Below, one piece after another: positions 47,104-55,740 of a stretch of 64,000 bases of DNA. The notes under the pieces are model-generated. The model searched no databases, was not told the origin of the DNA, and was given only the letters and a program-made list of their open reading frames with translations. The DNA comes from Streptomyces lydicus (lineage in GTDB: Bacteria; Actinomycetota; Actinomycetes; Streptomycetales; Streptomycetaceae), in the NCBI RefSeq assembly GCF_004125265.1, contig NZ_RDTE01000003.1:5518001-5582000 (forward strand), read 5' to 3'. The position numbers and the translations under genes are program-made. The number at the start of each line of letters is the position of its first letter. Position 1 is the first letter of the stretch.

Positions 47104-48420
47104 TCAGTTGCCGGAGACCGTGACCTTCTCGTCGTTGTTCAGCTGCTGGACCAGCTGGTGGAGCTTGGCCTTGTCCCAGACCAGGTTGCCGCCGGTGCTG
47201 CCGGAGATCGGCATGTTCATCGACTTGCCGTCGCCGCCGGTGACGCCCTTCATCGCGAAGAACATGTTGCCCAGGGACCACAGGCTCATGTCCTTGTCGA
47301 CGATGAGCGTGTCCAGGCCGGCGCTCATGGTCGGGTAGAGCTTGAAGGGGTTGAGGACCGTGGCGGGCGTGGCGGTCTGGCTCGCCAGGGTCGCCAGGAA
47401 CTTCTGCTGGTTCTTCGTACGGTCCAGGTCCTGGCCGGCGAAGGCGTGCCGGGTGCGGACGAAGGCGAGCGCCTGCTGGCCGTTGAGCGTCTGCTTGCCG
47501 GCCGGGAAGTCGGCGCCGGAGTTCTTGTCCTTGAACGCCTTGGGGATGTCCATCTCGACGCCGCCGATGGCGTCCACGATGTTGGCGAAGCCGGCGAAGC
47601 CGATCTCGACGTAGTGGTCGATGTGCAGCTTGGTGTTGTACTCGACGGTGCGCACCAGCAGCTCCGGGCCGTCCTCGGCGTAGGCCGCGTTGAGCTTGGT
47701 GTGCCGTCCGGTGCCCGGGTACTTCTTGCCGGAGGACGAGCCGACGTAGGTGGGTATCTCCACGTCCGAGTCGCGCGGCAGGGATATCAGCGTCGGGCCG
47801 TTGCTGCCGTCGTGCAGGATCATCATGGAGTCGGTGCGCTTGCCCTGGGCGGAGCCGGTGTGCAGCTTCTGCTTGTCCGCCGCGGACATGCCCTCACGGC
47901 TGTCCGAGCCGACGATCAGGTAGTTCGTGCCGTCGCCGGTCGCCGGGCGGTCGATGACCTTGCTCAGGTCGACCTTGCGGCGGAGCTTGCCGTCGGCCCA
48001 GAAGTAGGTGGCCACCGAGGCGACCGCCAGCACCGCGACCAGGGCGATGACCGTCCACTTGATGCGCCGGCCCCAGTGGGGGCGCGGCCGGCCGGCGCGG
48101 CCGTCGTAGCCGTCACCGCCACCGCGGCCGCCGCCGTAGACCTGGCCGGTGTTGTATCCGTCGTAGGCGTCGTCGTAGCCCTGGGACTGCTGCGGCGGCA
48201 CGGCCGCGCCCCGGCGCGGGGACATCGACGGCGGCAGCGGAGGCTCCTGCCGCTGATAGCCGGGGCCCGCGTCGCGACGCACCTGTGGCATCGCGCGCAC
48301 ACCCTCCGGCTCGGCACTGCCGCTGCCGTGTCCGTACCGGTTGCCGCTCTGGTCGCCGGACCACCCGCCCCCATTCTCGGCTCCGCTCGAACGGGAGGTG
48401 CCCCCTTGCCACTGATTCAT
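47104..48420 (-). CDS. LytR-CpsA-Psr (LCP) family protein 1
   Basis: This is a 438-residue protein. The first about 115 residues are a Gly/Pro/Tyr-rich cytoplasmic region. A single membrane helix (about 122-142) leads to an extracellular LCP domain (about 165-350) with NYLIVGSDSREGMSAAD, LISLPRDSDVEIP (conserved Arg), KLNAAYAEDGPELLVRTVEY, HIDHYVEIGFAGFANIVDAI and ALAFVRTRHAFAGQDLDR. LCP proteins transfer polyprenyl-phosphate-linked glycopolymers to peptidoglycan. There is no LytR_C domain. The start lacks a good ribosome site; a frame begins 36 nt further upstream (48456), so the start is less certain than the rest. Confidence 0.92.
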   Translation of the reverse strand: MNQWQGGTSRSSGAENGGGWSGDQSGNRYGHGSGSAEPEGVRAMPQVRRDAGPGYQRQEPPLPPSMSPRRGAAVPPQQSQGYDDAYDGYNTGQVYGGGRGGGDGYDGRAGRPRPHWGRRIKWTVIALVAVLAVASVATYFWADGKLRRKVDLSKVIDRPATGDGTNYLIVGSDSREGMSAADKQKLHTGSAQGKRTDSMMILHDGSNGPTLISLPRDSDVEIPTYVGSSSGKKYPGTGRHTKLNAAYAEDGPELLVRTVEYNTKLHIDHYVEIGFAGFANIVDAIGGVEMDIPKAFKDKNSGADFPAGKQTLNGQQALAFVRTRHAFAGQDLDRTKNQQKFLATLASQTATPATVLNPFKLYPTMSAGLDTLIVDKDMSLWSLGNMFFAMKGVTGGDGKSMNMPISGSTGGNLVWDKAKLHQLVQQLNNDEKVTVSGN

Positions 48421-48693
48421 AAGAGGAAGTGTGCATGCCCTTCGGCGGTCCCCCATAGAGCGGGTGCCGGATCGGGCCAGTGCTGTTGCAGAGCTGATGC
48501 AAAGCGACGGCGGCAGTCCGCCGCATACCGCACGGGCCCATGACCATTCCGACCTGCACGAATGGAAGCAACCATTCCGGATACTTTCCGGCGGGGGAGA
48601 GGAGACCTGTGTCACGGACCTGCGCAAAGGGCGAGACCAGTCTCACGATCCACGTGGAGTGGGGCCGTACGGGCGCCGCTTAGGCTGGACTGC

Positions 48694-49248
48694 ATGACCG
48701 AACTCGTCACCGACAGCGCCGAGGACGAGATCGTGGGCAAGCCCACGTCCGTGTCCCGCATCACACTCAGCCACATCATGACGGCCGGCGACACCAACCT
48801 CCTCGGGACGGTGCACGGCGGCGTGATCATGAAACTCGTCGACGACGCGGCGGGCGCCGTGGCCGGGCGCCACTCCGGCGGGCCCGCCGTGACCGCCTCG
48901 ATGGACGAGATGGCCTTCCTCGAACCGGTCAGGATCGGCGATCTCATCCACGTCCGCGCCCAGGTCAACTGGACCGGCCGCTCCTCGATGGAGGTCGGTG
49001 TACGGGTGCTGGCCGAGCGCTGGAACGAATCCAGCCCGCCCCAGCAGGTCGGCTCCGCCTACCTGGTCTTCGCCGCCGTCGACGAGCAGGGCAAGCCGCG
49101 GCGGGTGCCGCCGGTGCTCCCCGAGACCGAGCGCGACCAGCGCCGCTACCAGGAGGCGCAGATCCGCCGGACGCACCGCCTCGCCCGGCGGCGCGCGATC
49201 ATGGAACTGCGCGAACGGCGCGTCGCGGAAGGACTCGACGACGCATAG
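48694..49248 (+). CDS. Acyl-CoA thioesterase, hotdog fold (YciA/BACH-like)
   Basis: This is a 184-residue protein. The hotdog core has RITLSHIMTAGDTNLLGTVHGGVIMKL in two pieces (SHIMTAGDTN, then GTVHGGVIMKLVDDAAG). The catalytic Asp/Glu region follows, with ASMDEMAFLEPVRIGDLIHV and YLVFAAVDEQGKPR. It hydrolyses acyl-CoA esters; the C-terminal 40 residues are a basic helix. TAGGCT (48681-48686) 7 nt before the ATG supports a leaderless message. It overlaps the convergent VanZ-like gene tail-to-tail by 50 nt. Confidence 0.92.
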   Translation: MTELVTDSAEDEIVGKPTSVSRITLSHIMTAGDTNLLGTVHGGVIMKLVDDAAGAVAGRHSGGPAVTASMDEMAFLEPVRIGDLIHVRAQVNWTGRSSMEVGVRVLAERWNESSPPQQVGSAYLVFAAVDEQGKPRRVPPVLPETERDQRRYQEAQIRRTHRLARRRAIMELRERRVAEGLDDA

Positions 49249-49780
49249 CGGCGATGGCCAGCTGCCCGAGCAGCGCCAGCCCCGCGCCGGTGACGGTGCC
49301 TGCCGCCGCACAGATCACATCGTCGATATCGGCGATCCGCCCGGCCCGCATCAGCAGCTGCGCCGTCTCGACGGCCAGGCACAGGCCCACGCCCAGCAGG
49401 AACGCGGCGGCCGCCGAGATGCGCGGCGCCGCAAAGCGCAGCAGCAGTGACGCGGGCACGAACAGCGCGGCAGTGGCGATCTGCCGCCGCACCAGCATCA
49501 CCAGTTCCCCGGGCTCCAGCTGCGCCCCCAGATCGAACAGCCCCTCACCGGGCCGCCACCACACCGTCGCGTCCCCGGAGCCGATCGGCTGGCTCGGCGC
49601 GAGCGTCGCCACCAGGAACAGCAGCAGCCAGCCGGCCAGCAGGATCCGGGCCGTGGTGCGCGGCGCGGTGCCGCCGGGGGTGAGCGCCGTCCACAGTGCC
49701 AGCGCCATGGCCAGCGCCAGCGCCAGGACCAGGAAGAGCGTCACCGTGGTGGGGGTGACGTCCAGCACAACCTGCCACAC
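49199..49780 (-). CDS. VanZ-like membrane protein
   Basis: This is a 193-residue protein with about five helices (about 12-32, 44-62, 100-118, 125-142, 150-172). The VanZ-like pattern of a loop with RADID-type residues is seen in LLMRAGRIADIDDVICAAAG after the fourth helix. VanZ-like proteins occur with glycopeptide resistance or wall-modifying genes, with no proven reaction. It follows an exported protein and an LCP gene on the same strand and probably ends that operon. Its last 50 nt overlap the thioesterase gene on the other strand. Confidence 0.83.
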   Translation of the reverse strand: MWQVVLDVTPTTVTLFLVLALALAMALALWTALTPGGTAPRTTARILLAGWLLLFLVATLAPSQPIGSGDATVWWRPGEGLFDLGAQLEPGELVMLVRRQIATAALFVPASLLLRFAAPRISAAAAFLLGVGLCLAVETAQLLMRAGRIADIDDVICAAAGTVTGAGLALLGQLAIAAMRRRVLPRRAVRAVP

Positions 49781-49809
49781 GATGCGCCCCTTTCAGGCTG
49801 TCCAGGACA

Positions 49810-50268
49810 TCAGCCGCAGCTCCACTTCGTGACATAGACCGTCTCGCCGCGCTCCATGACGCCCCGGATGCATTCGTCCGCGAGCATCTCCACCCGGCCG
49901 CTCAGCACGACCGCGCCGCCCTGCGTCCGCCGGGTGCCGAACCACCCGGGGAAGGCGGTGATCCGGTCGTTCTTGCGCTGGTAGCCGAGCCGCACGATGA
50001 TCTCGTCCCGGGCGCCCGCCGCCCCGCGCCGCCGGTAGGCCGCGGTGTACATGCCGTCGGCCCCCACCGGACCGCGCAGACACAGCTGGCCGCGCACCAG
50101 ATCCCCGCAGCCGGTCGGTTCCTGCGGCGCCGGCGGCGCGGCCGCGGCGGTGGCCGCGACCAGGCACAGCGCCGCGACGGCCACCACGATCCGGCGCGCG
50201 TCGCGGCGGGCGTCCGGGCGGCGCGCGGGCGGCCGGGACGCGGTGCGGCGGGGTGCGGGGACGCTCAT
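49810..50268 (-). CDS. Exported protein of unknown function between LCP gene 2 and VanZ-like gene
   Basis: This 152-residue protein has a basic N-terminus (RRTASRPPARRPDARRDARR) and a hydrophobic segment at about 26-42, a signal peptide ending in AAAA. The mature part contains four cysteines (TGCGDLVRGQLCLRGP, ADECIRGVME, TKWSCG) and is beta-rich. I do not recognise a family. The start at 50268 is chosen so that the signal peptide is of normal size; an ATG at 50364 would overlap the LCP gene. It may act with the LCP and VanZ-like proteins on the outer face of the membrane. Confidence 0.7.
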   Translation of the reverse strand: MSVPAPRRTASRPPARRPDARRDARRIVVAVAALCLVAATAAAAPPAPQEPTGCGDLVRGQLCLRGPVGADGMYTAAYRRRGAAGARDEIIVRLGYQRKNDRITAFPGWFGTRRTQGGAVVLSGRVEMLADECIRGVMERGETVYVTKWSCG

Positions 50269-50341
50269 GACGGGGCCCCGCTTCGCCCGGCCCCGTCGGC
50301 GCGCAGCCTGCGCCTTCCGATGAGGGGATCCCTGCGCTCGC

Positions 50342-51805
50342 TCATGTGCACACCGCCTCGTCACCGGTGATCGTCGCGATGCCGCCCGGCCTCTGCGGCG
50401 GCTCCTCGGCCCGTACCCGCCGCACCGCCTGGTGGCCCTGGCCGACCGTCACCTGCATCACCGGCCCCCGCCCGGCCACCGGCCGCAGCTCGGCGCCCGG
50501 AAGCGCGGCGGCCAGCGAGCGGGCCGAACGGTCCCAGCGCGGGTCGTAGGCGATGACCGTGCGGGGCGCCCTGACCAGGGGGGAGGCGCTGGGCGCGCCG
50601 GTGGTGGCGAACCCGGTGGCGTGCAGCTCCCTGGCCACCTCGGCGTCCGGTCCCGGCCGGTCGCCGCCGTCGCCGACCCGCACCTGGACCTGCCCCGGCG
50701 GTACGTCCACGACCCGCGCTCGCGGCTCCGTGCGGTCCCGGTGCACGGCGAGCGGCCGGTCCTCGCGGATCGCCTGGAAGAGCTTCGGCGCCTGCACCGG
50801 ATCCCACCGCACGGTCGAGCCGACACCGGGCACCGGCTGGGCCACATTGCGCAGCGGCACGGAGGTGAACTCCGACGACGAGGGGGTGAAGCCGCGCATC
50901 GCCTGCCCGAGATCGACCAGGTCGCCCGCCGTGAAGCCCGCGTCGGCGCGTACGGATCCCAGCACCGTGTCGGCGACGTCCCGGAAGCGGATCGGGTTCA
51001 GCAGCACCCCGGAGGAGGTGATCTTGTGGATGAGAGAGGCCAGGAAGCGCTGCTGGCGCTGCATCCGGCCGAGGTCGGCGGAGCCGTCGACATGCCGGGA
51101 GCGCACGTACTGCAGGGCCTGGCCGCCGCTCAGCCGCGAGGTGCCGACGGGGAGATCCAGGCCCGTATAGCTGTCGCGCAGCGGCCGTACGGTGCAGATC
51201 TCCACCCCGCCGACCGCGTCCACGCTGCGCATGAAGCTGGTGAAGTCGACCTCCAGGTAGTGGTCGATGTGCACCCCCGTCATGTGCTCGACGGTCCGCA
51301 CGGTGAGGCTGGGGCCGCCCTCGGCGTAGGCCGCGTTCAGCTTGATGGCGTGCTGGGGGCGCTGCCGGCCGGTGACCGCGTCCGTGTGCGCGGGGACCTC
51401 GGCATAGGAGTCGCGGGGGAGGCTGACCACGCTGGCGCGGTCCCGGTCGGCGGAGAGGTGCACCAGCATCAGGGTGTCGGTGCAGTGGCAGGGCGCGCCG
51501 CCGAGGTGGTACTTCCGCTTCTCGCCGGGGGTGAGCTTGTCGCGCCCGTCGGTGCCGACGACCAGGAAGTTCAGCCCGTGGCCGCCCCCGGGCCGGTTGC
51601 TCATGCCGGTGAAGGCGTCCACCCGGCCGATGCCGCTCTCCACGCCGGTGACCACGGCGTGCCCGACACCGCTCGCGGCCAGCAGCAGCACGGACGTGAC
51701 CGCGCCGATCCGCAGCCCCCAGCGCGTGCCGGGCGGGCGCCGGCGCGGGCCCGGCCGGGCGGCCCGGCGCCTGGCCGGACGGGGGGAGCGGAACGGCGCG
51801 GTCAC
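50342..51805 (-). CDS. LCP family protein 2 with LytR_C domain
   Basis: This is a 487-residue protein. The short basic N-terminus is Pro/Arg-rich, with one membrane helix (about 34-54). The LCP domain (about 75-270) contains NFLVVGTDGRDKLTPGEKRK, VVSLPRDSYAEVP (key Arg), KLNAAYAEGGPSLTVRTVEH, HIDHYLEVDFTSFMRSVDAV and LQYVRSRHVDGSADLGRMQR. A C-terminal LytR_C domain (about 385-470) contains VQVRVGDGGDRPG. The GTG at 51805 has GGAGG 8 nt upstream. It is divergent from the GT2 gene at 52051 and first in an operon with the exported protein and VanZ-like genes. Role: attaching a wall polymer to peptidoglycan. Confidence 0.92.
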   Translation of the reverse strand: MTAPFRSPRPARRRAARPGPRRRPPGTRWGLRIGAVTSVLLLAASGVGHAVVTGVESGIGRVDAFTGMSNRPGGGHGLNFLVVGTDGRDKLTPGEKRKYHLGGAPCHCTDTLMLVHLSADRDRASVVSLPRDSYAEVPAHTDAVTGRQRPQHAIKLNAAYAEGGPSLTVRTVEHMTGVHIDHYLEVDFTSFMRSVDAVGGVEICTVRPLRDSYTGLDLPVGTSRLSGGQALQYVRSRHVDGSADLGRMQRQQRFLASLIHKITSSGVLLNPIRFRDVADTVLGSVRADAGFTAGDLVDLGQAMRGFTPSSSEFTSVPLRNVAQPVPGVGSTVRWDPVQAPKLFQAIREDRPLAVHRDRTEPRARVVDVPPGQVQVRVGDGGDRPGPDAEVARELHATGFATTGAPSASPLVRAPRTVIAYDPRWDRSARSLAAALPGAELRPVAGRGPVMQVTVGQGHQAVRRVRAEEPPQRPGGIATITGDEAVCT

Positions 51806-52050
51806 GGGGGACACCTCCGCGGCGGGACGGGCGGCTGGAGCAGAGGGATAAAGGGGGCGAATCCGTCTGGAGCACCGTAGGTCCATATGATCGGATGTAC
51901 GGCGCCACACGCCGGGCATCCGCCGGCCGGCCACCCGGCTGCGTCCGATGCCGTCGCCCATTCGCGGTAACGTGAGGCGCGATACTGCAGTCTCCCGGCG
52001 GGCGCTGCCGTCGCTGGCGGCTCCACCGCGGGCCGTACCCCTGAGGAACC

Positions 52051-53082
52051 ATGCCGCAGCAGCAGCCCCCGGCCGTCTCCGTGATCATGCCGGTGCTCAA
52101 TGAGGAACGTCACCTGCGCAATTCGGTCCGGCACATCCTGGAGCAGGAGTACGCCGGTGAGATGGAGGTGGTGATCGCCCTCGGCCCGTCCGCGGACCGT
52201 ACGGACGAGATCGCCGCCGAGCTCGTCGCCGAGGACGCCCGTGTGCACACGGTGCCGAACCCCACCGGCCGTACTCCCGCCGCGCTGAACGCCGCGATCA
52301 AGGCGTCCCGGCACCCCATCGTGGTCCGCGTCGACGGCCACGGCATGCTCTCGCCGAACTACATCGCCACCGCCGTGCGCCTCCTGGAGGAGACCGGCGC
52401 CGCGAATGTGGGCGGCATCATGCACGCCGAGGGGGAGAACGCCTGGGAGGACGCGGTCGCCGCCGCGATGACCTCCAAGATCGGTGTGGGCAACGCCGCC
52501 TTCCACACGGGCGGGCAGGCCGGCCCCGCCGAGACCGTCTACCTCGGCGTCTTCCGCCGCGAGGCGCTGGAGCAGCAGGGCGGCTACAACGAGGAGTTCA
52601 TCCGCGCCCAGGACTGGGAGCTGAACTTCCGCATCCGTGAGGCCGGCGGCGCGATCTGGTTCTCGCCCGAGCTGCGGGTGCAGTACCGCCCGCGGCCGAG
52701 CGTCAAGGCGCTGGCCAAGCAGTACAAGGACTACGGCAAGTGGCGCCATGTCGTCGCCCGCTACCACGCCGGTTCGATCAACCTGCGCTACCTCGCGCCG
52801 CCGACCGCGGTGTGCGCCATCGCGGCGGGCCTGGTGGCCGGTGCGGCGGTCACGCCCTGGGCGCTGATCGTCCCGGGCGGCTATCTCGCGGCGATCGCCG
52901 CGGGGTCGGTGCCCGCCGGCAAGGGGCTGTCGCTCAAGGCGCGCGCCCAGATCCCCCTCGCCCTGGCCACCATGCACATGGCCTGGGGTGTGGGCTTCCT
53001 GACCAGCCCCCGCTCCCTCGCCAAGAGGGTCATCGCCAGCCGCCGCCCGGCGGTCATGGCAGCGGCGGCCGGGGCGGAGTAG
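52051..53082 (+). CDS. Family 2 glycosyltransferase (ExoA-like)
   Basis: This is a 343-residue GT2 enzyme with a GT-A fold: VSVIMPVLNEERHLRNSVRH (nucleotide-sugar site), the acidic motif VVRVDGHGMLSPNYI, HTGGQAGPAETVYLGVFRRE, and the acceptor region NEEFIRAQDWELNFRIREAG (ED/QDWEL). C-terminal hydrophobic segments (about 248-290 and 305-325) suggest membrane association, as in succinoglycan ExoA-type transferases. It likely builds a surface glycan at the cytoplasmic face. It is divergent from LCP gene 2 and ends in a long palindrome. Confidence 0.92.
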   Translation: MPQQQPPAVSVIMPVLNEERHLRNSVRHILEQEYAGEMEVVIALGPSADRTDEIAAELVAEDARVHTVPNPTGRTPAALNAAIKASRHPIVVRVDGHGMLSPNYIATAVRLLEETGAANVGGIMHAEGENAWEDAVAAAMTSKIGVGNAAFHTGGQAGPAETVYLGVFRREALEQQGGYNEEFIRAQDWELNFRIREAGGAIWFSPELRVQYRPRPSVKALAKQYKDYGKWRHVVARYHAGSINLRYLAPPTAVCAIAAGLVAGAAVTPWALIVPGGYLAAIAAGSVPAGKGLSLKARAQIPLALATMHMAWGVGFLTSPRSLAKRVIASRRPAVMAAAAGAE

Positions 53083-53097
53083 CCGGTCCGCGCGGCC

Positions 53098-53135
53098 GGG
53101 CCCCCTGAAAGCGCGGCCGCGCTTTCAGGGGGCCC
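53098..53135 (+). terminator. 38-bp perfect palindrome after the GT2 gene
   Basis: The 19-bp arms (53098-53116 and 53117-53135) match exactly and meet at GGCC in the centre. There is no T tract. A long stem of this kind can act as an actinomycete terminator. Confidence 0.8.
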
Positions 53136-53367
53136 ACGGGGCCGCCGGTCTTTCGAGGCCCCACCGGATGCGGCCCGATCCCTCTGAGGAGTCTGTCCGC
53201 CCGAAACCGCCGGGGCATCGTGGGTGCCACCGACCACCGGAAAATCCCTGACCCGGCTCGCGCACAGTATCCGGATGCGGGTCGGAATGATCTGAGCGTC
53301 TCCGTCGAGTCCGGCCCTGCGCATTCCTCAGCAAGGCCGGACTCATCCCTCAGCTCAGCGAAGCACT

Positions 53368-53670
53368 TCAGGGCCGCGCACGAAGGCAAGCCGGCTTGGC
53401 GTCCTCCCACTTCACATGGAGGCTCTCAAGCCGTGATGCGCAGATGGAGAGGGAGTTGGCCGATCCCTTGCCCCTCTCCGCGACCCGGCACGAGTCCGCG
53501 GCCACGCCGTTGTCATCGATGAAGTAGTCCTTGTGGCGCAGATACTGGACACAGTCGTAGTAGTTGCCTGCGTACGCGGGGCTCGCGGTGACAAGGGGCA
53601 GTGCGCCTGCCGCCATGACGGTGCCGCCCACGGTTACTGCGACTCGTTGGATCCACTTGCTGCGATGCAT
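53368..53670 (-). CDS. Small secreted cysteine-containing protein
   Basis: This is a 100-residue product. A Sec signal peptide (about 1-34, MHRSKWIQRVAVTVGG at the start, ending SPAYA) leaves a mature part of about 66 residues with four cysteines (NYYDCVQYLRHKDYF, AADSCRVAERG, SICASRLES, PACLRARP). Two disulfides are likely. No family is recognised. GGGGGAAC lies upstream of the ATG. It stands alone; the gene density around it is low and base composition slightly lower in GC than the neighbours, hinting at recent arrival. Confidence 0.78.
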   Translation of the reverse strand: MHRSKWIQRVAVTVGGTVMAAGALPLVTASPAYAGNYYDCVQYLRHKDYFIDDNGVAADSCRVAERGKGSANSLSICASRLESLHVKWEDAKPACLRARP

Positions 53671-53759
53671 GCGCTGTTCCCCCGTCTTTCCTGGTCGATA
53701 CGCGTGGTGAGATTCCCGGTCATGGACCGCAACCGGATTCGTGCGGTACGGACCACGCG

Positions 53760-53801
53760 GATTTCCCCTCATGCGGCTGGTCACGCGCATGAGGGGAATT
53801 C
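53760..53801. promoter_or_regulatory. Inverted repeat in the gap between small secreted gene and LCP gene 3
   Basis: TTCCCCTCATGCG (53763-53775) and CGCATGAGGGGAA (53786-53798) are perfect 13-bp arms with a 10-nt spacer; pairing extends imperfectly to 53760 and 53801. It lies upstream of the small secreted gene and downstream of LCP gene 3 on the minus strand. It may be a terminator of the latter or an operator of the former. Confidence 0.5.
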
Positions 53802-53959
53802 ACGTTACTGAGAAGTCACTTGGCATGCAATGGCGAAGATCTGCTGCCGTTGACTTGCCGGAGGCCAGAGGTGCGCGAACCCGCCATAACGGACAGAGAG
53901 GCGATCCGGGCATGTCGGGCAATCCGTGAACCGGGTCGGTTCTGGCGGTATTTCGTGCC

Positions 53960-55669
53960 TTAGAAGCTGTACTGCGGATTCACCTTCATGCAGGCCTTGG
54001 AGTCCTCGCCGTTGAGTGCATCGGCGCTGTCCGGGGCCTTGTCGGTGCCCTTTTCGTCGCCCGACTGCTTCGGGTACGCCGCGCCGTCTCGCCAGTCGCT
54101 GCCGACCACCAGCCGCATCCCGGAGGCCGAACTCGACTCCCGGACCGCGCCCTTGGGCAGCCCCAGCGCCTTCGCCAGCGCCAGCGCATCGCCCCGCTCA
54201 CCCTTGTCCCGGTAGGTGACGGTGGTGTCGGCCTGGGTGGTGAGCGCGGGGTCGGTGCTCGCCGCGGTGTAGCCGAGGCCGGACAGCCGCTGCTGGATGA
54301 CCGCCGCGCGGCCGGAGACCGGGCCGTTCACCGTGCTGTTGGTGCCGTTCTGCACCACAACCTTCAGCTGCCCCTTGGGGGTTGACGGCTTCGGGTCCGG
54401 CGCCGCCTTCTTCTTCTTGTCCTTGCCGTCCAGCCCGGTGTCGTTGCGCAGCAGCGCGAAGGTCGCGTCCGCGTCGCCGGGCTTGGGCATGACATACGAC
54501 TCGTCGGGGCTGTACTGCCAGGGCATGGTGACCATCGTGAGGCGCTTGGCCGGCACCCGGTTGAGGTCGCTGCCCAGGTCGTAGAGCTTCTTGACGGTGT
54601 CGAGGCCGTCGTCGACGGTCAGCGCCTTGGTGGCGGCCTCCGCCAGGTCACGCAGCTGGCCCGGGTCGGTGAGCTTGGTGCCCTTCTTCAGCTGGCGGAC
54701 CATCGAGTTCATGTACATGTGCTGGGCCTTGGCCCGGCCGATGTCGGTGTTGTCCTCGAAGCCGTAGCGGGTGCGCAGCCACTGCAGGGCCTGGACGCCC
54801 TTGACGGAGTGGGTGCCCTTGGTGAGCTTGAGCCCGCTGCCGTGGCCCTTGCTGTCGTGCGAGTAGACGTTGTTGTCGACGCAGACCGGGACGCCGCCGA
54901 TGGCGTCGGCCATGTCCACCACGCCGGAGAAGTCGACCATCATGAAGTGGTCGATGTAGATGCCGGTCAGCTCCTGCCAGGTGGCGAGCGTGCAGCCCGG
55001 ACCGCCGTGCTGGAGCGACTGGTTGATGGCCGCGGAGGTCTGCGGATAGACCTGGTGGGTCTTCGGGTCGGTGCACTGCGGGATCGTCACCCGGGTGTCG
55101 CGCGGGATGGAGAGCACCGACATGTTGCTGCGGTCCGCGGAGACGTGCAGCAGCATCTGGACGTCGGCGAGCGGCTTGCGGTCCGCGTCCTGCCGGGCGC
55201 CGCCGAGTTCGATGTTCTTCTTGCTGTTCCGGCCGTCCGAGCCCAGCAGCAGGATGTTCAGCGGGCTCTGTCCGAAGGCGTTGGGATCCGGTTTCTTCAG
55301 ACCGTTCCCGGCCAGGGACCGCGGGGCCTTGCGGAGGTTCGCGTTGAGGTGCTCGTAGTACCAGTACCCGGCGCCCGCGCCGCCCACTATGAGGACGGCG
55401 AGGGTCAGGGACGTCCAGCGCAGCACCTTGCGGCCCTTGCCGCGGCGCGGCCGGCCCCCCTCGCGGTGGCCCTCGCCCTCCGCGGACCCGTCCCCGTCGC
55501 CGAAGGACGCGTCGTCCGCGGAGGGCGTCCAGCCGGGAGCGTCCGGCGGGAGGCCCTTGCCCTCGTACAGACCGTCGTGCCGGCCCAGCTCCTGGGCGTC
55601 CGGCGCCTCCGGTGCATCCGGCCGGCGCCGCCGGCGTGATCGGTCACCGCGCAGACTGCTCTGCCGCAT
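53960..55669 (-). CDS. LCP family protein 3 with LytR_C domain
   Basis: This is a 569-residue protein. The acidic/basic cytoplasmic head (about 1-82) carries Arg-rich RSRRRRRPD. The membrane helix is at about 87-107. The LCP domain (about 130-330) contains NILLLGSDGRNSKKNIELGG, VLSIPRDTRVTIP with the key Arg, TGIYIDHFMMVDFSGVVDMA and ALQWLRTRYGFEDNTDIGRA. The LytR_C domain (about 425-515) contains KVVVQNGTNSTVNGPVSGRA. GGAGAGGG precedes the ATG. It lies 71 nt downstream of LCP gene 4, same strand. Role: transfer of lipid-linked polymer to peptidoglycan outside the cell. Confidence 0.94.
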   Translation of the reverse strand: MRQSSLRGDRSRRRRRPDAPEAPDAQELGRHDGLYEGKGLPPDAPGWTPSADDASFGDGDGSAEGEGHREGGRPRRGKGRKVLRWTSLTLAVLIVGGAGAGYWYYEHLNANLRKAPRSLAGNGLKKPDPNAFGQSPLNILLLGSDGRNSKKNIELGGARQDADRKPLADVQMLLHVSADRSNMSVLSIPRDTRVTIPQCTDPKTHQVYPQTSAAINQSLQHGGPGCTLATWQELTGIYIDHFMMVDFSGVVDMADAIGGVPVCVDNNVYSHDSKGHGSGLKLTKGTHSVKGVQALQWLRTRYGFEDNTDIGRAKAQHMYMNSMVRQLKKGTKLTDPGQLRDLAEAATKALTVDDGLDTVKKLYDLGSDLNRVPAKRLTMVTMPWQYSPDESYVMPKPGDADATFALLRNDTGLDGKDKKKKAAPDPKPSTPKGQLKVVVQNGTNSTVNGPVSGRAAVIQQRLSGLGYTAASTDPALTTQADTTVTYRDKGERGDALALAKALGLPKGAVRESSSASGMRLVVGSDWRDGAAYPKQSGDEKGTDKAPDSADALNGEDSKACMKVNPQYSF

Positions 55670-55740
55670 TGGGCCCTCTCCCCGTTATGAGTCCGATGGT
55701 GCGTTCGGCGCCTCGTCGGGGCGGCCGGAGCCCGCTCAGG

